64,000 nucleotides of DNA, taken from NCBI RefSeq assembly GCF_013488225.1, contig NZ_CP041241.1, positions 1,488,001-1,552,000 on the forward strand. Direction: 5' to 3'. The stretch is from Sinorhizobium mexicanum. Its GTDB lineage: Bacteria; Pseudomonadota; Alphaproteobacteria; Rhizobiales; Rhizobiaceae. The notes below the pieces were generated by a model that searched no databases, had not been told where the DNA came from, and was given only the letters and a program-made list of their open reading frames with translations. The translations under genes were made by a program, and so were the position numbers. Every line of letters begins with the position of its first letter. Position 1 is the first letter of the stretch. This document shows positions 52,374 to 61,682 of this stretch, piece after piece.

Positions 52374-52535
52374 ATGAAGAATCTTCTTGCCCGTTTTGCC
52401 CGCAACGAATCCGGCGCGACCGCGATCGAATATGGCCTGATCGCCGGTCTGATCTCCGTCGTCATCATCGGAGTGGTCACGACCATCGGCACTGACCTGG
52501 CCGCGAAGTTCACTTCCATCGCCAACGCGCTCTGA
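52374..52535 (+). CDS. flp: Flp/Fap major pilin subunit
   Basis: 53 residues: NLLARFARNESG (leader ending at G14), then ATAIE19YGLIAGLISVVIIGVV and a short tail. The G|ATAIEYG cleavage site with Glu at +5 and the hydrophobic helix match Flp pilins. It starts 38 bases after a leader containing GAAGGACC. It has its own upstream region of about 250 bases, so it may be expressed from a separate promoter at a higher level than the rest. Confidence 0.95.
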   Translation: MKNLLARFARNESGATAIEYGLIAGLISVVIIGVVTTIGTDLAAKFTSIANAL

Positions 52536-52640
52536 CCGTTTCCAGCATTTGGACGCCGGTCGCCAAGCGAAGCGGAGGGCATCGCCTTCCGCTTTCGCAT
52601 TTAACTACCTCAAGCATCTCTGCAACCAAGAGCGATAACG

Positions 52641-54071
52641 ATGTTCGGCAAGAAATCCATCTTGGAGGAAAGAGGTCCCGACACGCGGGCTGAGGCAGCG
52701 GCAGAAAGCGCACCGCAAGCCGCGCCGGCAATAGTCTCGGCTCCAAGGGCGATCGAAATTCAATCGGCTGTGAAGTCGGAAAAAGCCGAACAATACTATG
52801 CTCTGAAGAAGGAAATCTTCAGCGCGCTCATCGCCACGATCGACGTTGCTGCACTCTCCAGCATGGACGGCGAGCAGGCGCGCAACGAAATTGGCGCGAT
52901 CATCAACGACATCGTCGCGGCCAAGAAGGCCGGGGTTTCCATGGCCGAGCAGAACGAGCTGCTCAGTGACATCTGCAACGACATTCTGGGCTACGGTCCG
53001 TTGGAACCCCTGCTCGAACGCGACGACATCGCCGATATCATGGTGAATGGCGCGAACCACGTCTTCATCGAGGTCGGCGGCAAGGTACAGGAAACGGGCA
53101 TCCGGTTCCGCGACAACGAGCAACTCCTGAACATCTGCCAGCGCATCGTAAGCCAGGTCGGTCGGCGCGTCGATGAATCGAGCCCGATCTGCGATGCACG
53201 TCTCGCAGACGGCTCGCGCGTCAACGTCATCGCGCCGCCGCTCGCAATTGACGGACCTTCGCTGACGATCCGCAAGTTCAAAAAAGAGAAGCTGAAGCTC
53301 GATCAACTGGTGCGCTTCGGGTCGATCTCGCCGGAAGGCGCCGAGGTCCTGAAGATCATCGGCCGGGTGCGCTGCAACGTGCTGATCTCGGGAGGCACCG
53401 GCTCCGGCAAGACGACGCTTTTGAACTGCCTCACCGGCTATATCGACCGTGGCGAACGCATCATCACCTGCGAGGACGCGGCCGAGCTGCAATTGCAGCA
53501 GCCGCACGTCGTGCGGCTCGAGACGCGCCCGCCGAACATCGAAGGCCAAGGCGAAATCACCATGCGCGCACTCGTCAAGAACTGCCTGCGCATGCGACCG
53601 GAGCGGATCATTGTCGGCGAGGTGCGCGGACCGGAGGCCTTCGACTTGCTTCAGGCGATGAATACCGGCCACGACGGCTCGATGGGAACGCTGCATGCCA
53701 ACTCGCCGCGCGAGGCGCTCTCCCGCATCGAGGCGATGATCACTATGGGCGGGCATTCGCTGCCCGGCAAGGCAATTCGCGAGATGCTCGTCTCGTCCGT
53801 CGATGTGATCGTGCAGGCCGCGCGCCTTCGCGACGGTTCGCGCCGCATCACGCACATCACCGAAGTGCTCGGCATGGAGGGCGATGTGATTACGACCCAG
53901 GATCTTTTCGTCTACGACATCCTCGGCGAGGACGAAAAGGGCAATATTATCGGGCGCCATCGCTCAACCGGAATCGGTCGCCCGGCATTCTGGGACCGCG
54001 CCCGTTACTATGGCGAAGAGGCCCGGCTTGCCGCCGCCCTCGATGCTGCGGAAATGAAGGCGGCTGCGTAA
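52641..54071 (+). CDS. cpaF: Type II/IV secretion ATPase CpaF/TadA
   Basis: 476 residues. The N-terminus is Ala/Glu-rich and variable, then the CpaF domain: [40 protein letters not shown], Walker [35 protein letters not shown], Walker [28 protein letters not shown] (in part) and the His/Glu box. It powers pilus assembly (and possibly retraction) at the inner membrane. 105 bases separate it from flp; tadB follows after 28 bases. Confidence 0.95.
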   Translation: MFGKKSILEERGPDTRAEAAAESAPQAAPAIVSAPRAIEIQSAVKSEKAEQYYALKKEIFSALIATIDVAALSSMDGEQARNEIGAIINDIVAAKKAGVSMAEQNELLSDICNDILGYGPLEPLLERDDIADIMVNGANHVFIEVGGKVQETGIRFRDNEQLLNICQRIVSQVGRRVDESSPICDARLADGSRVNVIAPPLAIDGPSLTIRKFKKEKLKLDQLVRFGSISPEGAEVLKIIGRVRCNVLISGGTGSGKTTLLNCLTGYIDRGERIITCEDAAELQLQQPHVVRLETRPPNIEGQGEITMRALVKNCLRMRPERIIVGEVRGPEAFDLLQAMNTGHDGSMGTLHANSPREALSRIEAMITMGGHSLPGKAIREMLVSSVDVIVQAARLRDGSRRITHITEVLGMEGDVITTQDLFVYDILGEDEKGNIIGRHRSTGIGRPAFWDRARYYGEEARLAAALDAAEMKAAA

Positions 54072-54099
54072 GCCAAGACTGATCAAAGGTTCACCGGAG

Positions 54100-55101
54100 A
54101 TGCTGAGCTCCCTGCTCTTTCCCGCATTTGTCTTTCTCTTGGCCTCCACCAGCATCGGCGCCGTGATGATAGCCGCCTTCTATCCGCGGGTTGTCAAGGC
54201 AAGCGCCTATCGCCAAAGGTTCGAGCGCATCGCGGCCGTGGCAGAGCGCAAGCAGAGCGAACGGGCGGAAGAAGAGGGCCGGGATCGCCGGCGTTCGGTC
54301 GAAAAGACGCTGCGCGAGATCGAGGCAAAGCATCAGGCGAATGCGCGCAAGAGCCGCAGGCCGTCGCTCGCCGGCAGGATCCGCCAGGCCGGCCTCCGCT
54401 GGTCGACCCGAACGTATTTCCTCGCTTGTGCCGGTGTGGCCCTCGCCACCTGGACCGCCGTGCTGCCGCTGGGTCTTGGCCCGCTCGTGGCGGCCGGCTT
54501 CGCCATCGCCGGCGGCTTGCTGCTGCCGCACGCCTATGTGAGCCAGAAGCGCAAAGGGCGGTTCGCGCGCTTCGCTGCGGAGTTTCCGAACGCGGTCGAT
54601 GTCATCGTCCGCGGACTCAAGGCAGGCCTGCCGATGACCGATTGTCTACGGGTGATTGCGGCAGAAGCGCAGGAACCGGTCAAAAGCGAGTTCGTCACCA
54701 TCGCCCAGGACCAGACGCTGGGCATCCCGGCTGACGAGGCCGTGCAGCGCATGTGTGAACGCATGCCGCTGCCGGAAGCCAATTTCTTCGCCATCGTCAT
54801 CGCCATTCAAAGCCGCACCGGTGGCAGCCTTTCCGAAGCGCTCGGCAATCTTTCAAAGGTGCTCCGGGAGCGCAAGAAGATGAAAAGCAAGATCAAGGCT
54901 ATGAGCGCGGAAGCAAAGTCCTCCGCCGGCATCATTGGCGCCCTGCCATTTTTCGTCGCCGGTACCGTGTATCTGACGAGCCCGGACTACATGACGCTTC
55001 TGCTCACGACGCTGACCGGAAAGCTCGTGCTTGTCGGGTGCGGCCTTTGGATGGGCATCGGCATGCTTGTCATGCGCAAAATGATCAACTTCGACTTCTG
55101 A
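54100..55101 (+). CDS. tadB: Tad inner-membrane platform protein TadB/CpaG
   Basis: 333 residues. It has one N-terminal membrane helix, a coiled cytoplasmic stretch rich in Arg/Glu (residues about 35-90), two more helices, the T2SSF domain (FPNAVDVIVRGLKAGLPMTDCLRVIAAEA in part, AIQSRTGGSLSEALGNLSKVLRERKKM) and a C-terminal helix pair. It forms the GspF-like platform with TadC, 8 bases downstream. Confidence 0.94.
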   Translation: MLSSLLFPAFVFLLASTSIGAVMIAAFYPRVVKASAYRQRFERIAAVAERKQSERAEEEGRDRRRSVEKTLREIEAKHQANARKSRRPSLAGRIRQAGLRWSTRTYFLACAGVALATWTAVLPLGLGPLVAAGFAIAGGLLLPHAYVSQKRKGRFARFAAEFPNAVDVIVRGLKAGLPMTDCLRVIAAEAQEPVKSEFVTIAQDQTLGIPADEAVQRMCERMPLPEANFFAIVIAIQSRTGGSLSEALGNLSKVLRERKKMKSKIKAMSAEAKSSAGIIGALPFFVAGTVYLTSPDYMTLLLTTLTGKLVLVGCGLWMGIGMLVMRKMINFDF

Positions 55102-55109
55102 GAGCCGAC

Positions 55110-56078
55110 ATGAGCCTCGCCGCCCATATCCCCAATTCGGAGCAGTTGTCCGCTTTGATGGCGGGCCTTTCTGCCTTTTCCGCAGTCGTCGTCGTTTCCT
55201 GGCCTTATGTCTTTCGCAACGCGTTGGCCGAGCGAATGAAAAGGGTCGAAGGAGAACGCGAACGTATCCGTCAACGCGAGCGGGCGCGATTGGAGGCCGG
55301 GAAGAGCAAGGTTTCGCTGCGCGCAGAGCCCAAGCGCCTCTTCCAGGCGATCGTCGACCGTTTCAATCTCGCCAAGCAGGCGGAGGATGGCGAAATCGTC
55401 CGCAAACTGAACATGGCTGGCTATCGCGGCCATGCTCCGGTGACGACCTTTCTTGCCGTTCGGTTGATTGCGCCGGTGGCGATCTTCATTGCCGCCCTGC
55501 TCTATCTCCTCTTCGTCATCCGGCCGGGGGCACCGTTGATACTGGTCGCAGCAATGGCGGTCGGAACCGGATCGTTCGGCTACTTCGCCCCGGCGATCTT
55601 CATCAAAAACAGGATCACCAAGCGGCAGCAGGCGATCCGCCGATCATGGCCGGAGGCGCTGGACCTCCTGTTGATCACCGTGGAATCCGGCATGGGCATC
55701 GAAAGCGCCTTCCGGAAAGTGGGCGAGGAGATCGGCGCGCAGTCGCCAGAGATCGCGGAGGAAATCCTACTCACGACGGCGGAGCTTTCCTACCTGCAGG
55801 ACCGACGGCAGGCCTTCGAGAATCTGGGGCAGAGAACCGGCGTCGAGGGTGTGCGCGCCGTCGTAACGAGCCTTATCCAGGCGGAAAAATACGGCACGCC
55901 GCTTGGTCAGGCGCTCCGCATAATGGCGCAGGAGAACCGCGACATGCGCATGAGCGAGGCGGAAAAGCGGGCGGCTGCTCTTCCGCCGAAGCTTACGGTG
56001 CCGATGATCGTTTTCTTTCTGCCGGTGCTCTTCGCCGTGATTATCACGCCTGCGGCGATCCAGATCATGAATATGTAG
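55110..56078 (+). CDS. tadC: Tad inner-membrane platform protein TadC/CpaH
   Basis: 322 residues. It has an N-terminal helix, a basic cytoplasmic linker (RMKRVEGERERIRQRERAR), two helices at about 115-170, the T2SSF domain (WPEALDLLLITVESGMGIESAFRKVGEEIG in part, TSLIQAEKYGTPLGQALRIMAQENRDMR in part) and a C-terminal helix (TVPMIVFFLPVLFAVIITPA). It is the last gene of the Tad operon; a GC-rich hairpin (56178-56211) lies 100 bases further, before the convergent che operon. Confidence 0.94.
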   Translation: MSLAAHIPNSEQLSALMAGLSAFSAVVVVSWPYVFRNALAERMKRVEGERERIRQRERARLEAGKSKVSLRAEPKRLFQAIVDRFNLAKQAEDGEIVRKLNMAGYRGHAPVTTFLAVRLIAPVAIFIAALLYLLFVIRPGAPLILVAAMAVGTGSFGYFAPAIFIKNRITKRQQAIRRSWPEALDLLLITVESGMGIESAFRKVGEEIGAQSPEIAEEILLTTAELSYLQDRRQAFENLGQRTGVEGVRAVVTSLIQAEKYGTPLGQALRIMAQENRDMRMSEAEKRAAALPPKLTVPMIVFFLPVLFAVIITPAAIQIMNM

Positions 56079-56177
56079 GAGGCGATGAATGACGTGGGCG
56101 GACGACCGTGAAAGCCCTTCCTGAGTTCGCCTGATGTATCAAGGCGGTCGCCCGGGTAGAGTTGGGGCGGGGCGAGA

Positions 56178-56211
56178 GCGGCGCTGCACGCGGTCCGGCG
56201 TGCGGCGCCGC
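56178..56211. terminator. GC-rich hairpin between the convergent tad and che operons
   Basis: GCGGCGC-T-GCACGC pairs with GCGTGC-G-GCGCCGC (13 Watson-Crick pairs and one T-G pair), loop GGTCCG. No T-run follows on either strand. Its location midway between two convergent operons suggests a shared terminator or transcription block. Confidence 0.5.
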
Positions 56212-56239
56212 AACTGGTTTCGGCGGCGGTGGTCCATTC

Positions 56240-57286
56240 TCAATCGGCTTCAGCAAGAGCGGCAATCTTCCTGGCGATTTCTTCAACCGGCAGGATGAAA
56301 TCGACGAGACCGGCGCTGATCGCCGATTTCGGCATTCCAAAGACGACCGAGCTTTTTTCATCCTGAGCGATCACCTTTCCGCCCGCCACATGCAGCGCCC
56401 GAAGACCTTCGGTGCCGTCATCACCCATCCCCGTCAAAATGACCGCGAGGGACTCGGCCCTGAAGGCGCGGGCGATCGAGCCGAAGAGATAGGACCCTGA
56501 AGGCTTGAAGCCCTGGATGGGAGCCTCGTCCGCGACTCGCAGGCGCGATTTGCCCGAGACGCCGAGCTGATGGCTATCCGGAGCGAGATAAACCGTCCCG
56601 GGCCTCAGCCGTTCGCCGTTCACTCCAACCTTCACCTTAAGCGCAACCGTTGCGTCGAGGGATGCGGCAACACCGTCGATGAAGCCGTCTGACATATGCT
56701 GCACGATGAGAATGGGTGCGGGAAAATCCGCAGGGAGCTCCCGCAATATCGAGCGGATCGCGGCCGGTCCGCCGGTAGAGGCAGCGATGGCGACAATGCC
56801 GACCGGCGAGCGGGCGACCGGTCGTGTCGCGCCTTCGACCGGCAAATCTCCGCTTGTCTTCTTGCGCCACTGGCGAACGACCTTGACCTGTGCCATGGCC
56901 TTGATCGTCGACAGGAACTTGTCGATGGCCGCTTGTTCGAGGGACGTGCCGGATGCGATTGGCGCCGGGATGACCGCGAGCGCGCCAGCCTCGAGTGCGC
57001 GCGCGGACATCGCTCCCAATTGCGACCCGTCCTGATATGACACCATCACCACTGGCGTCGGCGCGATGATCATGATCTCCCTGACGGTTTCGGCGGTGTC
57101 GTCGTCGCGGAGCTCCATTGCGACGATGTCCGGCAAAAGTCTACCGGCTGTCCTCACAGCGTCCTTGCCGCTTCTTGCGACGCCCACAAGCTCTACCGCG
57201 GCGTCGGTCGCAGCCGCCCTTTTGACGAGTTGTTCAAGGCCGGGTGTCGCTGTCGCCAGAAGAATACGCGTCATCCTCGTCCTCAT
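56240..57286 (-). CDS. cheB: CheB-type chemoreceptor methylesterase with degenerate receiver domain
   Basis: 348 residues. The C-terminal esterase (about 160-345) is intact: S170 (AIAASTGG), H197 (IVQHMSDGF) and D290 (LTGMGDDG). The N-terminal receiver (about 6-118) has the fold (VVMVSYQDGSQLGAMSARALEAGALAVI in part) but no active site. The acidic pair is replaced by ATATP, the phospho-acceptor position reads Glu58 (AMELRDD), and the conserved Lys is lost (AVIPAP). It should remove methyl groups from the MCP without phospho-control. The start overlaps cheA by 4 bases (ATGA). Last gene of the che operon. Confidence 0.92.
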   Translation of the reverse strand: MRTRMTRILLATATPGLEQLVKRAAATDAAVELVGVARSGKDAVRTAGRLLPDIVAMELRDDDTAETVREIMIIAPTPVVMVSYQDGSQLGAMSARALEAGALAVIPAPIASGTSLEQAAIDKFLSTIKAMAQVKVVRQWRKKTSGDLPVEGATRPVARSPVGIVAIAASTGGPAAIRSILRELPADFPAPILIVQHMSDGFIDGVAASLDATVALKVKVGVNGERLRPGTVYLAPDSHQLGVSGKSRLRVADEAPIQGFKPSGSYLFGSIARAFRAESLAVILTGMGDDGTEGLRALHVAGGKVIAQDEKSSVVFGMPKSAISAGLVDFILPVEEIARKIAALAEAD

Positions 57287-59409
57287 ACGACTCGGCGCAT
57301 CGTCTCCAGGAAGTGCTGCGCATCGAACTGGTCCTTTCTCAGATAGGCATTTGCGCCAGCACGCAGCCCCCGGACTTTGTCTTCAAGCGTTTCCCGGCCC
57401 GTTACGAGGACGACGGGCGTGTCGGTGAAACGCTCCGATCGACGAATGGCCTCGGTGAGCTCGAAGCCATTCATGGACGGCATGTCGACGTCCGCGATGA
57501 CCATGTCGGCGCCGCGGTCACGAAGCTGGTCCAATGCTTCCTCGCCATTGCCTGCCATCGTGACATCGTAACCTGCGCCCTCGAGGATGAGCTTCACCAA
57601 CGTTCGTACGTATTTTGAATCGTCGACGACGAGCACCTTGCGACCGGCCGCCGGAAGCGGCTGGGATACACGCGCGCGCTCTGGCAATCGCGTCTCGGCA
57701 GCAGCCTCGGCGAGCGCGGCGACGTTTAGGAGCAGGGCGATACGCCCGTCAGGCAGCACCATGCCGGCGCTATAACGGCGAACGTTCGCGAGCCGCGGTC
57801 CGAGTGGACGTGCCAGAAGTTCCTGCTCACCGGCAACGGCATCGACAAGCGCCGCGATCGGCCCGCCAGGAGCGTCGGCCACAATGGCTGGCGTCGTCTG
57901 CCGGATGTTGTCGCCTCGGCTCGACCGCACTCCAAGCCAATTACCAAGATCCACAAATGGTATCGGGCCAATCGGCGTGCTGACTACACACCTGTCCCCG
58001 GACATAACGAAGTCTTGCGCATGAACCCATATCACCCGCTGGACGGAGGCCGTGTCGATGGCGAATACATGCTCCCCTACGATGACCTCCAGTGTGCGAA
58101 CCGTCGCTAACGTCAGGGGGAGTGTGAGAGTAAAGGCGGCGCCTCCCGTCGGCACTCGGGAAACCTCTGCTGTGCCACGCAGCGTTTCGACATTGCGTTT
58201 GACGATGTCGAGACCTATGCCACGCCCCGAGAGGTTTGTGACGGTCGGCGACGTTGATACGCCCGGGTCGAATACACGCCGCAACAGTTCCGCTTCGTCT
58301 TTCACTTCTTCCAAAGTTTCACCCGCTGCCCTGATGAGCAGGGCGACGTCAAAGCCGCGGCCGTCATCTTCTACACGCACCTGCATGCGGTCTCCGGTTA
58401 TGGAGGCCGAAATCAGCACCCTGCCCTTTTCCGGTTTTCCCGCTGCCCGCCGTTCCTCCGGCGGCTGGATGCCATGTGCGACTGCATTGCGCACGAGATG
58501 CCGAAGCGAATCGTGAAGCCCCGAAAGGATGGACCGATCGATCTCGATATCTCCGCCCTTGATTTCCAGCTCTGCAAATTTGCCCGATGCCGCCGCCACG
58601 TCCCGCACGACGCGGTCGAAGCCCCTGCAGGCCTCCGCAAAGGGCTGCGTGCGCGCGTGCCGCACCTCGCGGTCAAGTGCTGTCGCGGCACTGTGCATCA
58701 CTCTCATGTTCTGTCGCAGAGATGTCGCAAGCTCGCGCAGTCCGCTCTCAATGCTGGCCGCCTGTGCGGTGAACTCGGGGCCGATCCCACGCAGTTTCCG
58801 CGCCTGCTCCCGCAGCGAGGACGCCTCCTCGGCGTGGCGCCGCATGGTCGCATTGAAAGACAGCAATGCGCCACTCCTATACAGAAGGGTATCCAGGCGA
58901 TCGGCAGAAACGCGCATCGAGCCGTCAGTATCGCTGGTGCGAACCTGCACCTTCAATCCCCCCGAAGGTGGATCCAGCTTCGGCTTGCCGCTGCGATCCG
59001 CCTCTTTCGCTGTGGCAGCCTTCAACGCGTCGACCACGCTCTCGCCGTGCGCCGGCGACGGCGCCTCGCCGGTCTCCAAGAGGCGAGCCGCGTCGCTGAT
59101 CGCGTCGGTAGCAGACAGAAGCAGGTCCCGCTCCGGTTTTTCCAGCGCGTGCTGCCCATTCACGGTGATGGAGAGGATCTCTTCCATCCAGTGGCAAATT
59201 GCCTCCACTCCTCGCACCTGAAGCAGACCAGCCGCTCCCTTGAGGCTATGGGCCGTCCTTAGAAGCTGCTCTTGCAGGCGGAGCTTCTCGTCGGGCCCGC
59301 CGGCGTCCTCGATGGCGAGCAAAGCCCGCTCCATGTCGGATGCACGTTCCCCCACTTCCTGGGTGAACATGTGCAGCAGTTCACGGTCGAATTCTTCGGG
59401 TTTCGTCAT
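57283..59409 (-). CDS. cheA: CheA-type hybrid histidine kinase with C-terminal receiver
   Basis: 708 residues. P1/Hpt has the phospho-His H54 (RTAHSLKGAAG). There is no separate P2 domain. The dimerisation/ATPase core (about 165-420) has LRHLVRNAVAHGIQ, EDDGRGFD and LSGRGIGLDIVK. The P5 CheW-like domain (about 425-565) is followed by a receiver (about 585-708) with VVDDSKYVR and D640 (IADVDMPSMNG). This architecture is that of WspE/FrzE-like kinases, where the receiver may act as phosphate sink or regulator. It starts one base after the MCP gene's stop. Confidence 0.95.
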   Translation of the reverse strand: MTKPEEFDRELLHMFTQEVGERASDMERALLAIEDAGGPDEKLRLQEQLLRTAHSLKGAAGLLQVRGVEAICHWMEEILSITVNGQHALEKPERDLLLSATDAISDAARLLETGEAPSPAHGESVVDALKAATAKEADRSGKPKLDPPSGGLKVQVRTSDTDGSMRVSADRLDTLLYRSGALLSFNATMRRHAEEASSLREQARKLRGIGPEFTAQAASIESGLRELATSLRQNMRVMHSAATALDREVRHARTQPFAEACRGFDRVVRDVAAASGKFAELEIKGGDIEIDRSILSGLHDSLRHLVRNAVAHGIQPPEERRAAGKPEKGRVLISASITGDRMQVRVEDDGRGFDVALLIRAAGETLEEVKDEAELLRRVFDPGVSTSPTVTNLSGRGIGLDIVKRNVETLRGTAEVSRVPTGGAAFTLTLPLTLATVRTLEVIVGEHVFAIDTASVQRVIWVHAQDFVMSGDRCVVSTPIGPIPFVDLGNWLGVRSSRGDNIRQTTPAIVADAPGGPIAALVDAVAGEQELLARPLGPRLANVRRYSAGMVLPDGRIALLLNVAALAEAAAETRLPERARVSQPLPAAGRKVLVVDDSKYVRTLVKLILEGAGYDVTMAGNGEEALDQLRDRGADMVIADVDMPSMNGFELTEAIRRSERFTDTPVVLVTGRETLEDKVRGLRAGANAYLRKDQFDAQHFLETMRRVV

Positions 59410-59410
59410 G

Positions 59411-61036
59411 TCAGTTGCCGTGGTCAGCGAGCATTTCCTTCAGCCTCGAGCCCAGCTCGTTCAGATCTTTCGCGGCCTCTTCCGCTTGGCGGATTGCGGA
59501 TAGATTCTGGCTGCTCGCCTGCTCGATGTAATGCATCGCGTCGTGAATGTGCTTCATGCCCGCCTTTTGCTGGCCCGCGGAAGCGGCGATCTGGGCGACC
59601 GAGCGCGCCGAGTCGGCAACGATCGACTCCAGTTGCCGGATCGTTTCGCCCGCTTCGCTTACCGTCTCGAGGGCGCGACTGACGCTCTTCGTCCCATCCT
59701 CGGCGCCAATGACCGCCGCATTTGTCGCTTTCTGGATCTCCATCAGAATTCGACGGACCCGGGTGGTCGCGGACTTCGACTGGTCTGCAAGTGTCCTGAT
59801 CTCACTGGCGACGACACTGAAACCTCTTCCGTGCTCGCCGGCGCGCGAAGCCTCGATGGCCGCATTCAGCGCCAACAGGTTCGTCTGGTCTGCGATCTCG
59901 GCGACGACCGAGACTATCTCACCGATTTCCAGACTGTTTTCCGCGAGCGAGAGAATACCCCCGGCTATCGCTTCCGTGCGGGCGCTCACTGTATTCATCA
60001 CCTGCACCGTGTCGTCCAACGCCCGGCGGCCTTCATTGCTGATCTTGACGGCCTGGTCGTAGGAGGCCGCAACCTGTTGCGCGCGCTGCGCTGCCTGCTC
60101 CGACGTCTGTAGTACCTCGTCGACGCTCGTAACCGTCTGGGCGACGGCCGACGATTGCTCACGCATGCCTTCGACCTGTTGGGTGGTTCCGGCGAGGATC
60201 TCGGCGGCGGACGATGAAAGGTGTTGCGCCGTTTCCGAGATCATGGCGAGCAGTTCTTCAAGCCTCTCCCTGCCGCTTCGTTCACTGTCGATCATTCCGG
60301 CAAGTCTTGCGGTCATCGCATTGAAGGAGTCCCCGAGTATCGCGAGCTCGTCGGTGCCTTCCACAGAGGCCTTCTGCGTCAGGTCGCCGGCAGCGACCTT
60401 TTCTGCCGAGCCGGCGAGCGCGCGAGTACGCCGCACGAGGCGGCGCGTGACGCGCAGCACGTGGAGGAGTATCAGAACCGCGAGAGCCGAAAAACCAAGC
60501 TGCAAGACCTGTGAGCGCTGGAGCCGCGCGATTCCCGTCTGCTCGATTTGCTCGATCAATTCGTCTATTCGCGCGGCAAAGGTTCTGACCTTTGGGTCGA
60601 GCTCATCCAATGCGGCGTGATCGATCGGCGCATCGGCGATGGCTCTTTCCAAAGCGGGCCTCACCTGTTCGCGCCATTGTTGTCGGGCGCGTTCAAGCTG
60701 CACGAGGGCGGCAGGATCGGTGGTCGCTTCCAGCCCGAGAGTTTCGTCACCAGTGACCAGACTCGCAAGCAGCCGCTCGTTGCGGCTTATGAGGCCGCGC
60801 AACTCTTCGGCAGCGGCGGCGCGAGCGGGGCCATCTGCTCGTTCCAAGCCTCCGGCTGCATGGATCGTCTGGTAGGCAACACGCTCTTTGCCCAGCGAGG
60901 ACGTCGCCGCAAGATCGGCCCGAACCCGTTCCAGGGCAAAAAAGCTGAACCCGGCAAGCAGGGCCGATGCGGCTACCAACAGCAGCATTGCCAACGCCAA
61001 TCCGCCATTGAGGCTATTCGCTAGTCGAGGACTCAT
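59411..61036 (-). CDS. Methyl-accepting chemotaxis protein
   Basis: 541 residues. TM1 (about 10-32), a helical periplasmic domain (about 33-185; [20 protein letters not shown] and similar helices, four-helix-bundle type), TM2 (about 190-210), HAMP ([20 protein letters not shown]) and a cytoplasmic signalling hairpin with the tip [35 protein letters not shown] (in part). There is no C-terminal CheR-docking pentapeptide (ends LADHGN). The start at 61036 lies inside the end of cheW (23-base overlap). Ligand unknown; the small periplasmic bundle resembles WspA-type surface or envelope sensors (inference). Confidence 0.94.
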   Translation of the reverse strand: MSPRLANSLNGGLALAMLLLVAASALLAGFSFFALERVRADLAATSSLGKERVAYQTIHAAGGLERADGPARAAAAEELRGLISRNERLLASLVTGDETLGLEATTDPAALVQLERARQQWREQVRPALERAIADAPIDHAALDELDPKVRTFAARIDELIEQIEQTGIARLQRSQVLQLGFSALAVLILLHVLRVTRRLVRRTRALAGSAEKVAAGDLTQKASVEGTDELAILGDSFNAMTARLAGMIDSERSGRERLEELLAMISETAQHLSSSAAEILAGTTQQVEGMREQSSAVAQTVTSVDEVLQTSEQAAQRAQQVAASYDQAVKISNEGRRALDDTVQVMNTVSARTEAIAGGILSLAENSLEIGEIVSVVAEIADQTNLLALNAAIEASRAGEHGRGFSVVASEIRTLADQSKSATTRVRRILMEIQKATNAAVIGAEDGTKSVSRALETVSEAGETIRQLESIVADSARSVAQIAASAGQQKAGMKHIHDAMHYIEQASSQNLSAIRQAEEAAKDLNELGSRLKEMLADHGN

Positions 61037-61682
61037 GGATATCGGTCCTTTCCGCCTGGTCGCTGGCGATGGTCTGCTCGTCCTCAAGAAAGAACTGACG
61101 GTCGTTCAATAGAATGTGGCCGTCCAGAATGACCGTCCCGGCCTGCGTCCTTCCGCGATACCAAGCCTTGTTGCCGGGGCCGGGCATCGCCGTGCCGATT
61201 TTCTCCGGCGGAAGCATCAATATTGCCGGGGCGGCCTCCGACAGGATCAAGAACTCAGGCTGCGTTCGTCCGCATACGATCGCCCACCCATTGACCGCGC
61301 CAGCCCGTCGGGTGAGTTCAAGCAGCCCGCACAGGTCGAAGACGGGAAGCAAGTGGCCCCGCAAATCATAGACGCCACAGGCATGCGGGGGCATACCAGG
61401 AAGCGGACTGACGCGTGCCTTCGAAACGATTTCACAAACGTAGCGAATTTCCAGGGCAAACTCGCGATCCGACAGCATGAAGGTCACAAGGCCTACGGCC
61501 TGCTCGTCACTCAGTCCGGCGAATGCATCGTCAGCCGATTGTGATGTTTGCTCATCCAGCGGGCGCGCATCTCGTTGTGCCGTCTCCAAAAGCGCTTCCG
61601 TCTGCTCTATCGCTGCCGCCATACGCCTTCTGACGGCGGTCCAGTCGACCGGACGAGCGACGGGCCGGGAGGATGTCGTCAT
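61014..61682 (-). CDS. cheW: CheW-type coupling protein with N-terminal extension
   Basis: 222 residues. The N-terminal helical extension (about 1-65; [18 protein letters not shown]) is followed by a CheW domain (about 66-215; [52 protein letters not shown] in part). It couples MCP to CheA. The ATG at 61682 overlaps the cheR stop (ATGA) and its end overlaps the MCP start. There is only one CheW gene in the operon, whereas Wsp systems have two. Confidence 0.92.
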   Translation of the reverse strand: MTTSSRPVARPVDWTAVRRRMAAAIEQTEALLETAQRDARPLDEQTSQSADDAFAGLSDEQAVGLVTFMLSDREFALEIRYVCEIVSKARVSPLPGMPPHACGVYDLRGHLLPVFDLCGLLELTRRAGAVNGWAIVCGRTQPEFLILSEAAPAILMLPPEKIGTAMPGPGNKAWYRGRTQAGTVILDGHILLNDRQFFLEDEQTIASDQAERTDIHESSTSE

